From an uncultured Burkholderiales bacterium (lineage in GTDB: Bacteria; Pseudomonadota; Gammaproteobacteria; Burkholderiales; Burkholderiaceae_C), in the NCBI GenBank assembly GCA_903887325.1, contig CAISPG010000131.1, forward strand, positions 1-64,000: a stretch of 64,000 bases of DNA, written 5' to 3'. The translations under genes were made by a program, and so were the position numbers. Below the pieces are notes generated by a model. It ran no database searches, was not told the DNA's origin, and saw nothing but the letters and a program-made list of their open reading frames with translations. Below are positions 1 through 10,112 of the stretch, piece by piece; position 1 is the first letter of the stretch, and each line of letters begins with the position of its first letter.

Positions 1-248
1 ATGGGTGCTGTTGTCGGTGCAGGGGGCAAGGCCAGCGCGATGAATTCCGGCCGCGCAGACACCTGCAGCACGCCGCGCGCTTGCAGCTCGCGCGCCTGGC
101 GGCGCCACTTGTGTACGAGATAGGCGTTCAGGCCATGGGCCAGCGCGATGCCAGCTACTGAGGCGCCTGCCTGAACGCATTCGCTCAGAACCTTTGCCCT
201 CAGCTCGTCGCTGTGACGACGCCGGGGCGGTAGGTTGGAGTGTTCCAT
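1..248 (-). mobile_element. tnpA: IS66-family accessory protein TnpA, N-terminal part (continues off the window), next to an IS end
   Basis: Reverse-strand reading from ATG at 248 gives MEHSNLPPRRRHSDELRAKVLSECVQAGASVAGIALAHGLNAYLVHKWRRQARELQARGV..., an IS66 Orf1-type HTH protein; open at the window edge. Confidence 0.8.
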
Positions 249-279
249 GGTGTCCACTTAAGTTCTTGGTGGACACCAT
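247..279. repeat. Inverted repeat at the IS end (ATGGTGTCCAC / GTGGACACCAT)
   Basis: Perfect 11-bp arms at 247-257 and 269-279 around 11 nt, overlapping the tnpA start. Confidence 0.75.
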
Positions 280-310
280 CGTCGCCTTGCACTGCTACGG
301 ATTCAATATG

Positions 311-1514
311 TGTTGCCCGGACGCATACGGTGAACAATGCGTATGTAAATAAAAATTACGGCGGTATCTGGGTGGTGTGGGACCGCTTGTTCGGTAGCTT
401 CAAGCAAGAAGACGCTCAACAGCCATGTATTTACGGTACGCGTGCGCCGCTCCACAGCTGGGACCCGTTGTGGGCCAACTGGCAGGTGTACAGCGGATTG
501 GTGCACGACAGCTGGCATGCAGCGCGTTGGCGCGACAAGCTTGGCGTTTGGTTGCGCCATCCGGGTTGGCGGCCTGCGGATGTGGTTCTGCGTTTTCCCA
601 CACCGGCGTTTTCTTTGGCGCAACATGCGGCTTTCAAACCGGAGCAACAACGCAGCAGTTTGCAATGGGCGGTGGGTTGGTTTGTCTTGTTGCTTGGTGC
701 AGCGGCCGAGGTGCTGTGGCACATGGACAGCATGCCTTGGGGAGACGCTGCGGTGTGCGTGCTGGCTGTCACCGCAGGTTTGTGGGGCGTGAATGCTTTG
801 CTGCAAAACCGCATCACCCCCTTGCTGTGTGCGTTTGTGCAAATGGCCTGCTTGTCCACCGCTGCCGGTGCTTGTGCTTGGACAGATGTGTTTAATCTCG
901 CCAAACCACTGGCCTTGATGTTGTTGATGTTTGTGGCCTGGCTGCCCAATGGTTTGGCAGACAAGCCGCAAACCTGGCTGGTGCGTGCACTCGTTTTGAG
1001 TTGGGTCGGCGACGTGTTGTTGCTCTACCCCGGTTTGTTTCTGCCGGGCTTGGTGGCTTTTTTGGCCGCGCAGGTGTGCTATTTCAAATTGCTCACCCTG
1101 GATGCGCCCCTGTTGCCAAACCGAAGCGCGTTGTTGCGCTGTGTACTTGCAGGTGCCCTGATGTATGCGGTGTTGTTCTTCAATGGCCTGCCGATGGACA
1201 TGCGGTTACCAGTGGCGTTGTACGTGGCGGTGATTTCTCTGATGGCCGCACAGGCTTGGGGCCGCAGCACGCATTTGAAGGACAGCGGCGGTTTGATGAC
1301 CGCAATCGGTGCGACGCTGTTCATGCTGTCCGACAGCTTGCTGGCCGTCGATACCTTCATCAACCCCTTGCCTTATGCGGGGCTGTGGGTGTTGGCCACC
1401 TACTATGCGGCGCAAGCCTTGATGGTCAGCGGCGTGTTGTTGTCCTTGCGGCAACAGGCTGATGCATCACAGAAAAAACCGGCGACTCAAGCGAGCCAAT
1501 TTAGAAACACCTGA
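311..1514 (+). pseudogene. 5'-truncated sterol desaturase/fatty acid hydroxylase C-terminus fused to a YhhN (TMEM86-like, lysoplasmalogenase family) domain
   Basis: Frame reads HTVNNAYVNKNYGGIWVVWDRLFGSF, the end of a sterol-desaturase domain, then about 8 hydrophobic segments with YhhN-like SWVGDVLLL and LFMLSDSLLA. The N-terminal catalytic part is absent and the upstream DNA is IS-derived. Confidence 0.7.
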
Positions 1515-2194
1515 GCGACAGCCTGCGGTTCTTCCATGGTCAGAATGTGCCCGGCTTGAGGTATCACAGTCACCCCGGTTTTCGACAGTAACAGATCTGC
1601 CATGGCGCGGTGTTGTGCCACGTCGGCCCAAGCGTCGTGCTCGCCGGTCATCACCAGGCAGGGGATGCGGATGTTTGCAAGTACATCGCTGGCGTCTGGT
1701 CGATTCAGCAGAGCATGCAGTTGGCGTTCAAACACAGCAGCTGATTTGCGCTCGAACATGTCGAGAATGGTGTTGATCAACGACTGATCTTGCAAGCGCT
1801 CAGGTGCCACCATGTGTTGCACCCACTGTGCCGCCATGGCGCGCACGCCTTGGGTTTGCGCAAGGTTTAACAAATGCATTCGACCGGCACGCTCTTTTTC
1901 GCCTGCTTCACCGGCAGCCAATGGCAGGTAACCGGTGTTCATCAGCGCGATACGGCGCACCCGCTCAGGCGCAAGCCGGTAAACCTCGAGCGCGACGCGT
2001 CCGCCCATGGAATGCCCGGCCATGTCGAACAGTGGCGGAGCGGTTTTCAACAGGCGCTGCGCCATTTCAATCAGTGAGTCGCTGTCGCCGTGGTCTGCGA
2101 TATGTACTTGTTGGTGGGCAAGCAGTGGCAGTAATGGGGACCAGACGCTGTGGTCGCACATCAGGCCGGGAAGGAGGATGAGAGGGGTGGGCAT
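1487..2194 (-). CDS. Alpha/beta hydrolase
   Basis: MPTPLILLPGLMCDHSVW...GHSMGGRVALE...GEHDAW...GHILTMEEP; nucleophile-elbow GHSMGG. Confidence 0.88.
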   Translation of the reverse strand: MPTPLILLPGLMCDHSVWSPLLPLLAHQQVHIADHGDSDSLIEMAQRLLKTAPPLFDMAGHSMGGRVALEVYRLAPERVRRIALMNTGYLPLAAGEAGEKERAGRMHLLNLAQTQGVRAMAAQWVQHMVAPERLQDQSLINTILDMFERKSAAVFERQLHALLNRPDASDVLANIRIPCLVMTGEHDAWADVAQHRAMADLLLSKTGVTVIPQAGHILTMEEPQAVAQVFLNWLA

Positions 2195-2240
2195 GGGGGG
2201 ACTGTAGCTTTGGGTTGGGCGCGGAATGAAATACATTAAC

Positions 2241-2262
2241 GGCATATACTATGATATATACC
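2241..2262. promoter_or_regulatory. Imperfect palindrome GGCATATACTATGATATATACC, candidate VapBC operator
   Basis: Near-symmetric 22-mer just upstream of the vapB start. Confidence 0.5.
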
Positions 2263-2285
2263 ATTTGTTGTGTGAAAGGCAATCA

Positions 2286-2570
2286 ATGTCACAAACTGCC
2301 AAACTTTTTGCCAATGGCCGCAGTCAGGCCGTGCGCCTCCCTGCCGCATACAGATTCGATTCCCAGGAAGTTTTTATACGTAAAGACATGGTCACCGGGG
2401 ACGTTATTTTGTCAAGCCGACCGCTAGATTGGACAGGTTTTGTGGCGGCAGCCCAGGCAGTTGAAGTCCCGGAGGATTTTTTGACCCCCTACGAACGCGT
2501 GACGGCCGGGCACACTCAAGCGCCAGAGCGCGATCCATTGGATGCCGTGTCTAAGACTCTTAGCAACTGA
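2286..2570 (+). CDS. vapB: VapB-type antitoxin (AbrB/MazE fold)
   Basis: MSQTAKLFANGRSQAVRLPAAYRFDSQEVFIRKD, typical VapB N-terminus, directly followed by a PIN-domain gene. Confidence 0.88.
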   Translation: MSQTAKLFANGRSQAVRLPAAYRFDSQEVFIRKDMVTGDVILSSRPLDWTGFVAAAQAVEVPEDFLTPYERVTAGHTQAPERDPLDAVSKTLSN

Positions 2571-2578
2571 GCTTCGCC

Positions 2579-2977
2579 ATGGCCAATCGCTACATGCTGG
2601 ACACCAACACGGTGAGTCACATCATCAAACGCCAACCCGATGTCATGGCGAAACTGGTGGAAGTGCCCATGCACAGCGTTTGCATATCCGCGATCACAGC
2701 AGGTGAACTGGCTTTTGGACTGGCTAAGCGCCCGCAAGCTATCGCGCTAAAGGCCGCAGTGAAGGAATTTTTGCGTCGAGTTGAAGTTATGCCTTGGGAT
2801 GACGCGGTTGCACAAACCTATGGCTCACTTAGAGCGCAATTGCACATCACCGGAACGCCGTTGGCTCCGCTGGATTTACAAATTGCGTCGCACGCCTTGC
2901 ACCTGAAAACTACGCTCGTGAGCGATGACAAGGCATTTACACACGTGAAAAACTTGCAATTAGAAAATTGGCTTTGA
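2579..2977 (+). CDS. vapC: VapC-type PIN-domain toxin
   Basis: MANRYMLDTNTVSHIIKRQP...ITAGELAFGL...PLDLQIASHAL...LVSDDKAF; conserved PIN acidic residues. Confidence 0.9.
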   Translation: MANRYMLDTNTVSHIIKRQPDVMAKLVEVPMHSVCISAITAGELAFGLAKRPQAIALKAAVKEFLRRVEVMPWDDAVAQTYGSLRAQLHITGTPLAPLDLQIASHALHLKTTLVSDDKAFTHVKNLQLENWL

Positions 2978-3049
2978 CCATCTAAAGTGACATGTAAGAG
3001 ATGTCAAGCGTAGTCAAGTTTTCAAAGCCAAGGCATCAAATGCACTAAA

Positions 3050-3084
3050 CATGAAAATCGGTCATGTCATCACCGATTTTCATG
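3050..3084. repeat. Perfect inverted repeat CATGAAAATCGGT-N9-ACCGATTTTCATG
   Basis: 13-bp arms (3050-3062, 3072-3084), 9-nt spacer, next to the gatB fragment. Confidence 0.8.
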
Positions 3085-3097
3085 GTGGGGGAGCAAC

Positions 3098-3297
3098 TCT
3101 ACCCAGCTTTTTCAGTAACAGTTCATTCACCTGGGCCGGATTGGCCTTGCCCTTGCTGGCTTTCATGATGGGGCCGACCAAGCCGTTCAAGGCCTTGGTG
3201 TTACCTGCTTTGAATTCTTCGACGTTTTTCGGGTTGGCGGCAAGCACCTCGTCGATGATGGCTTCCAAAGCGCCGGTGTCCGGGTTGAACAACACCC
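3098..3297 (-). pseudogene. Chimeric, internally deleted duplicate of gatB
   Basis: Encodes [64 protein letters not shown]; matches the C-terminus of gatB in this window plus an upstream gatB segment. Confidence 0.9.
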
Positions 3298-3317
3298 TGC
3301 AGCTCTGTAAACCCGCG

Positions 3318-3379
3318 TGAAGCGTAAAAACACCATTTGCGCTTCATATTTGAAGCGTAAAACCCTAAAATACGCTTCA
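3318..3379. promoter_or_regulatory. Two tandem 29-bp inverted repeats (TGAAGCG-N15-CGCTTCA), putative fic operator
   Basis: Copy 1 at 3318-3346 and copy 2 at 3351-3379 have identical geometry; copy 2 ends on the A of the fic ATG. Confidence 0.8.
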
Positions 3380-4503
3380 TGTACCTCTGGCAATCCCCTC
3401 AATGGCCTGAATTTCAGGTGGACTTGGCCGCGCTGCAACCCGCGCTGGCGGCTGCGCGCTATGCGCAAGGGCGAACCATGGGACTTGTCAGCCACCTGCA
3501 ATTGATGGACTTGGGCACGCTGCAATTACAAGGCTGGACCGATGAAGCCATTGCTACCGCGCAAATCGAAGGTGAAACCCTGCAAGTCAATTCGGTAAGT
3601 GCTTCAGCCGCGCGGCGCTTGGGCCTGCTAAACACCAAAGCGGTAGAGCGTGATGCCCGCACCGAAGCCACATTGGACGTATTGCAAGCCGCCATCAAGC
3701 AAAGTCAGCAAGCCCTGAACCACGACATGCTGTGCGGCTGGCACGCAGCGCTCTTTCCCTCCGGGCGCAGCGGCATCCAGAAAATCCGCACGGGCGCCTA
3801 CCGCGACCATGCCGAACCGATGCAGATCGTCACGCCCCGGCTGGGCAAGCCAGACATCGTTCACTACCAAGCCCCCAATTCGAATGATGTGCCTGCGCAA
3901 ATGAATCAACTGATCGACTGGTTCAACACCAGCCTGGGTCAAACTGATGGCCTGGTGCGTGCGGCCATGGCCCACTTGTGGTTTGAAACCATACATCCTT
4001 TTGAAGACGGCAATGGCCGCGTGGGCCGCGCATTGAGCGAAATGGCCCTGGCACAAGACCTCAAAACCGATCAGCGGCTATGGAGCCTGTCGCAACAAAT
4101 GTGGCTCGACAGAGCGGGTTATTACGCCCATTTGCAGGCAGCGACCGGTCAAGCCAACATGGATGTGACACCTTGGGTGAAATGGTTCGTAGGCTGCGTG
4201 CACAAAGCTGCTGACGCGACCTGGGAACACATGCAACTGGCCATGCGCAAAACCCGCTTTTGGGCGGAGCTGCGCGAGCAACATCCAGAACTCACGCCCA
4301 CACAAACCAAGGCGATCAACAAACTGTTTGACCTTGGTCCCGAGGGTTTTGCCAACGGCATCAGCACCGAGAAATACGTGAACCTGTGCCGCGTGTCACG
4401 CGCCACGGCCTACCGCGAACTCACGTCGCTGTGCGAGATGGGGGTGTTGGTGCAGACGGGGGTGGGGCGGGGGACGCGGTATCGGCTTGCGGGGGAAAAT
4501 TAA
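3379..4503 (+). CDS. Fic/DOC family protein with DUF4172-like N-terminus and C-terminal winged HTH
   Basis: MYLWQSPQWPEFQVD N-terminus; Fic motif HPFEDGNGRVGR; possible inhibitory motif TAQIEG; C-terminal wHTH-like SRATAYRELTSLCEMGVLVQTGVGRGTRYRL. Confidence 0.93.
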   Translation: MYLWQSPQWPEFQVDLAALQPALAAARYAQGRTMGLVSHLQLMDLGTLQLQGWTDEAIATAQIEGETLQVNSVSASAARRLGLLNTKAVERDARTEATLDVLQAAIKQSQQALNHDMLCGWHAALFPSGRSGIQKIRTGAYRDHAEPMQIVTPRLGKPDIVHYQAPNSNDVPAQMNQLIDWFNTSLGQTDGLVRAAMAHLWFETIHPFEDGNGRVGRALSEMALAQDLKTDQRLWSLSQQMWLDRAGYYAHLQAATGQANMDVTPWVKWFVGCVHKAADATWEHMQLAMRKTRFWAELREQHPELTPTQTKAINKLFDLGPEGFANGISTEKYVNLCRVSRATAYRELTSLCEMGVLVQTGVGRGTRYRLAGEN

Positions 4504-4650
4504 GCGCTCTTAATCAAATTCACAAAGCCTTCTGCCAGCGACTCGATTTTTTTGATGGATCTTTTGTCTTGGGGTGCCGTAAATATGCTCCAGTACTTTG
4601 CATCGTTCCATTCGAATTTGCGCACCTTGGATCCCGGTTTGGAGTGCTGA
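4501..4650 (-). pseudogene. C-terminal remnant of an unidentified coding sequence
   Basis: Reverse strand reads IQHSKPGSKVRKFEWNDAKYWSIFTAPQDKRSIKKIESLAEGFVNLIKSA*; protein-like but no start codon. Confidence 0.4.
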
Positions 4651-4672
4651 ATTGATCTTCCCTTATATAAGA

Positions 4673-6190
4673 TCAACTCAGTTTCTTTTTCAACAGATCA
4701 TTGACCTGCGCCGGATTCGCCTTGCCCTTGCTGGCTTTCATGATCGGGCCGACCAAGCCGTTCAAGGCCTTGGCATTACCCGCTCTGAACTCTTCAACGT
4801 TTTTCGGGTTGGCGGCCAGCACCTCGTCGATGATGGCTTCCAAAGCGCCGGTGTCGTTCATTTGTTTCAGGCCTTTGGCTTCGATGATGCTGTCGATCAC
4901 CGAAGCGGCTTGCGCGACATCAGTCATGTTGTCGCCAACAGTTACTTTGTTGTCATTCCACAGCGTATCAAACACTTGCTTGGCAGCGTTGTTGCTGATG
5001 GTGTTGTCGGTAATGCGTTCGATCAATTTGGCCAGTTGTGCAGCATTAACGGGGGCCTGTTCAATGGACAGGTCATCCGCATTCATACGCCGCGACAACT
5101 CACCCATGATCCAATTGCTCGCCAACTTCGCTTGTCCGCACGCCTTGGCCGTCTCTTCAAAATAAGCCGCCATGGCTTTGCTTTGCGTCAGCGTGGTCGC
5201 GTCGTATTCAGGCAAGCCGTATTGCGTGACAAAACGCTCGGCCATCACGCGCGGCAACTCGGCCATCTCACTGCGCACACGCTCCACCCATTCGCGCGAA
5301 ATCACCAGCGGTGGCAAATCCGGGTCGGGGAAGTAGCGGTAATCGGCAGCATCCTCTTTGGTGCGCATGGCGCGGGTCTCGCCGGTGTCAGGGTTGAACA
5401 GCACCGTGGCTTGTTGAATCGCGTGCCCGTCTTCGATTTGCTCAATTTGCCAGCGCACTTCATAGTCAATCGCTTGTTGCATGAACTTGAAGCTGTTGAG
5501 GTTTTTGATTTCACGCCGTGTGCCCAGCAGCGCGCCGGGTTTGCGCACCGACACGTTGGCGTCGCAACGGAAACTGCCTTCTTGCATATTGCCGTCGCAA
5601 ATGCCAATCCAGGTGACGATCTTGTGCAATTCTTTGGCGTAAGCCACGGCCTCAACGCTTGAGCGCATATCCGGCTCGGTGACGATTTCCAACAGCGGCG
5701 TGCCGGCGCGGTTCAGGTCGATGCCGCTAAAGCCCCGGCCATTTCCAATGGACGCTCCAAGGCTTGAGTCTTCGTGCAGCGATTTACCCGCATCCTCTTC
5801 CAAATGCGCCCGCACCAAGCGCACGGTTTTTTTATCGTCGCCTAAAAAGAACGACACCGCGCCACCTTGCACCACCGGTATTTCAAACTGGCTGATCTGG
5901 TAGCCCTTGGGCAGGTCGGGGTAAAAATAATTTTTGCGTGCAAACACACTTCGCTCGGCGATGTGTGAACCCAACGCCAACCCAAGCTCAATAGCGCGTT
6001 CGACCGCGCCTTTGTTCATCACCGGCAGCGTACCGGGCAAGGCCATGTCCACCGCGCAAGCTTGGGTGTTGGGCTCGGCACCAAAGGCCGTGGACGCGCG
6101 GCTGAAAATTTTGCTTTGCGTGGACAGTTGGGCGTGTGTTTCGAAGCCGATGACGACTTCGTAGCCGTGGACTAAAAGGGAGGTGCTCAT
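4673..6190 (-). CDS. gatB: Asp-tRNA(Asn)/Glu-tRNA(Gln) amidotransferase subunit B
   Basis: [19 protein letters not shown]...[30 protein letters not shown]; gatCAB order. Confidence 0.98.
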   Translation of the reverse strand: MSTSLLVHGYEVVIGFETHAQLSTQSKIFSRASTAFGAEPNTQACAVDMALPGTLPVMNKGAVERAIELGLALGSHIAERSVFARKNYFYPDLPKGYQISQFEIPVVQGGAVSFFLGDDKKTVRLVRAHLEEDAGKSLHEDSSLGASIGNGRGFSGIDLNRAGTPLLEIVTEPDMRSSVEAVAYAKELHKIVTWIGICDGNMQEGSFRCDANVSVRKPGALLGTRREIKNLNSFKFMQQAIDYEVRWQIEQIEDGHAIQQATVLFNPDTGETRAMRTKEDAADYRYFPDPDLPPLVISREWVERVRSEMAELPRVMAERFVTQYGLPEYDATTLTQSKAMAAYFEETAKACGQAKLASNWIMGELSRRMNADDLSIEQAPVNAAQLAKLIERITDNTISNNAAKQVFDTLWNDNKVTVGDNMTDVAQAASVIDSIIEAKGLKQMNDTGALEAIIDEVLAANPKNVEEFRAGNAKALNGLVGPIMKASKGKANPAQVNDLLKKKLS

Positions 6191-7717
6191 TTACACGCCC
6201 TCAGGTGTTGCGTTATGGAATGCAGTGGCTTGCTGAAAGCGGTGTGCCACATTCAACAAAGATGCTTCTTGTAAATAGTTACCAATCAACTGCATGCCCA
6301 CAGGCATGCCGATGTCGCCCAAGCCCACTGGAATACTCATGCAAGGCAAACCCGCCAGCGACGCAGGCAATGTGAAGATGTCGGCCAAATAGTTGGCCAC
6401 CGGGTCGTCTGCTTTGTCGCCCAGTTTCCATGAGGTGGTCGGTGCAACAGGCCCGGCAATCACGTCGCATTGCGCGAATGCTTTTTGGAAATCTTCGGCG
6501 ATCATGCGGCGTATTTTTTGTGCTTGCAAGTAGTAGGCGTCGTAATAGCCGTGCGACAACACATAGCTGCCAATCATGATGCGGCGCTTGACCTCATCAC
6601 CGAAACCTTCGGAGCGGGTGCGCTGGTACATATCGGCCAAGTCGGAAAACTCTTTGGCGCGGTGGCCGAATTTCACGCCGTCAAAGCGGCTTAAGTTGCT
6701 GGAGGCTTCGGCGGCGCAGACGATGTAGTAAACAGGAATAGAGAGCTGTGTGTTGGGCAATGCAATGGGCTGAACCACAGCTCCAAGATTTTCGTAGGCA
6801 TGCAGCGCATCTTGAATAGCAACACGCACTGCAAGTGAGCAACCATCAACTTCACCTACAGCGTGGCCTTGTTCAATCGCCAGCCAATTTGCTGGCACAC
6901 CAATCTTCAACGGCCCGCCATCTTTCCCCGCTGTCGCTAACGGCTTGTCGCCCGCAGGCACGGCAAGCAGCCTCGAAAAATCTTCGTTCTTCACATTCAA
7001 TGAAGTCGAATCTCTGTCTAAGTCCGGCCCGCACATCGCAGACAGCAACAGCGCACAGTCTTCGGCGCTGCGTGCCATCGGTCCGGCTTGGTCCAAGCTG
7101 GAAGCAAACGCCACCATGCCGTAGCGCGAGGCGCGTCCGTAGGTGGGCTTGATACCGGTGATGCCGCAAAACGCAGCGGGTTGGCGAATGGAGCCGCCGG
7201 TGTCGGTGCCAGTGGCCGCTGGCGTTAAGCGTGCTGCAACTGCGGCTGCGCTGCCGCCCGATGAGCCGCCGGGAATGCGCGTCGTGTCCCAAGGGTTGGT
7301 CACTGCACCATAGGCCGAATTTTCATTCGCCGAGCCCATGGCGAATTCATCGCAATTGAGTTTGCCCAATGTCACCATGCCGGCTTCGCGCAACTTTGAA
7401 ACCACGGTGGCATCAAACGGTGAGCGGTAGTCTTTCAACATCTTCGATCCCGCTGTTGTGGCGAAATCTTTGGTGACAAAAATATCTTTGTGCGCAATCG
7501 GCACACCTTCCAAGCGGCCTGCATTGCCCTTGGCAATTTTCTCGTCCGAGGCCTGTGCCTGTGCCAGCGTCACTTCGCTGTTGATGTCCAAAAACGCGTT
7601 ATGCGGATTGCCGCCCATGCGTGCCAGAAAGCGTGTAGCCACTTCCACCGCACTGAAATCTTTCTTTTTTAAACCGGCTGCCAATTCGGTAACCGTCATG
7701 TTGTGTAAATCAGCCAT
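6191..7717 (-). CDS. gatA: Asp-tRNA(Asn)/Glu-tRNA(Gln) amidotransferase subunit A
   Basis: Amidase signature [32 protein letters not shown]. Confidence 0.98.
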   Translation of the reverse strand: MADLHNMTVTELAAGLKKKDFSAVEVATRFLARMGGNPHNAFLDINSEVTLAQAQASDEKIAKGNAGRLEGVPIAHKDIFVTKDFATTAGSKMLKDYRSPFDATVVSKLREAGMVTLGKLNCDEFAMGSANENSAYGAVTNPWDTTRIPGGSSGGSAAAVAARLTPAATGTDTGGSIRQPAAFCGITGIKPTYGRASRYGMVAFASSLDQAGPMARSAEDCALLLSAMCGPDLDRDSTSLNVKNEDFSRLLAVPAGDKPLATAGKDGGPLKIGVPANWLAIEQGHAVGEVDGCSLAVRVAIQDALHAYENLGAVVQPIALPNTQLSIPVYYIVCAAEASSNLSRFDGVKFGHRAKEFSDLADMYQRTRSEGFGDEVKRRIMIGSYVLSHGYYDAYYLQAQKIRRMIAEDFQKAFAQCDVIAGPVAPTTSWKLGDKADDPVANYLADIFTLPASLAGLPCMSIPVGLGDIGMPVGMQLIGNYLQEASLLNVAHRFQQATAFHNATPEGV

Positions 7718-7720
7718 GGC

Positions 7721-8056
7721 TTACTCGATCACTTTCGGCACCAAAAACAAACCGCGCTCCACCGCCGGAGCACTGCGCTGGTTGGCTTCGCGCTGGTTGG
7801 GCTCGCTCACCACGTCATCGCGCAAACGCAGCGTCATACCGTGTTCGTCGGTGTCTGCAATCGCTTGGGTTAAACCGTGCATGGCATCGGTCGGGTGCGC
7901 CATCGGAACCACGCCATCGGTCTTGACGGCGCGCATTTGTTCAACGATGTCAAAAAAGCCATTGAGCTGGCCCAGCAGCCGATCGGACGAAGCGGCATCA
8001 AATTGCAGGCGGGACAACTGCGCCAAGCGTTGAATATCTTGTGAAGTCAGGGACAT
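7721..8056 (-). CDS. gatC: Asp-tRNA(Asn)/Glu-tRNA(Gln) amidotransferase subunit C
   Basis: [19 protein letters not shown]...LRDDVVSE; upstream of gatA. Confidence 0.95.
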   Translation of the reverse strand: MSLTSQDIQRLAQLSRLQFDAASSDRLLGQLNGFFDIVEQMRAVKTDGVVPMAHPTDAMHGLTQAIADTDEHGMTLRLRDDVVSEPNQREANQRSAPAVERGLFLVPKVIE

Positions 8057-8069
8057 AGGCAGGAACTGA

Positions 8070-9194
<1,125 letters not shown>

Positions 9195-10112
9195 ATGCCG
9201 CTCGGCTCGCTGGAACGTTCGCCGCCGCCTTTCTTTAAGCAAGGCACGTCGGCACTGACCAAGCTGGTCATGTTCAGCACCCTGTCTTTCGGCCTGATGT
9301 TTGCCGATCAACACTACAACATCGTGCAACCGGCGCGCTGGGCCTTGTCATTGATCGTTTACCCGGTGCAATGGGTGGCCTTGCGCCCGCAAGTGCTGTG
9401 GGATCACTTCGACGATGTGTTCGAGAGCAAGCAGGATGCTTTGAGCGCGGTCGAGCAGGCTCGCACGCAATTGCTCAAACAGTCGGTGCGCGCCAGCCAG
9501 GTCGAACAACTCATGCTCGAAAACCGGGATTTGCGTCAATTGCTTCAATTGCGCGAGCGCCTAGGCAATCCGGCCATGGCCGCCGAGGTTTTGTACGAAG
9601 CGGCAGACCCGTTCACCCGCAAAATGATTCTGGACAAAGGCGCTTTGCAAGGCGTGCAAACCAGTTCGCCGGTGATGGACGAGCTAGGTATATTGGGCCA
9701 GGTCACTCGGGTGCACCCGCTGGTCAGCGAAATCACGCTGGTCACCGACCGCGAGCATTCCATTCCAGTCCTCAACACCCGCACCGGCGCACGAGGTGTG
9801 GCTTTCGGCGAATCCGGCGGCGCGCCCTTGCTTGAGTTGCGTTACATGGCCACCAATGCCGACATTGAAGAAGGCGATATGTTGACCACCAGCGGTGTCG
9901 ACGGGGTGTACCCGCCCGGTATTCCGGTCGCCCGGGTGGTCAAGATTGAGCGTCGCGCCGACTCGGTGTTCGCGCGGATTTTGTGCGAGTCGCTGGCGCG
10001 GGTGCAAGGTGCGCGCCATGTGATGGTGCTAGAGCCGGTGAAACTCACTCAGCCAAGTTTCAAAGAATTACCGCCGCCGCCGCAACCACCGGTCAAAGGG
10101 GGCAGAGGATGA
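9195..10112 (+). CDS. mreC: Rod shape-determining protein MreC
   Basis: MreC-type sequence (LVTDREHSIPVLNTRTGARGVAFG) directly after mreB. Confidence 0.96.
   Translation: MPLGSLERSPPPFFKQGTSALTKLVMFSTLSFGLMFADQHYNIVQPARWALSLIVYPVQWVALRPQVLWDHFDDVFESKQDALSAVEQARTQLLKQSVRASQVEQLMLENRDLRQLLQLRERLGNPAMAAEVLYEAADPFTRKMILDKGALQGVQTSSPVMDELGILGQVTRVHPLVSEITLVTDREHSIPVLNTRTGARGVAFGESGGAPLLELRYMATNADIEEGDMLTTSGVDGVYPPGIPVARVVKIERRADSVFARILCESLARVQGARHVMVLEPVKLTQPSFKELPPPPQPPVKGGRG

Noticed and set aside
1462-2181. Several plus-strand ORFs opposite the alpha/beta hydrolase
   Set aside because: Overlap a well-supported reverse-strand gene and lack domain signals.
3051-3320. 89-aa plus-strand [17 protein letters not shown]...
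   Set aside because: Mostly antisense to the gatB fragment; its start lies in the inverted repeat, so it is not a credible gene.
4598-5662. 354-aa plus-strand ORF antisense to gatB
   Set aside because: Lies opposite gatB, no family motif.
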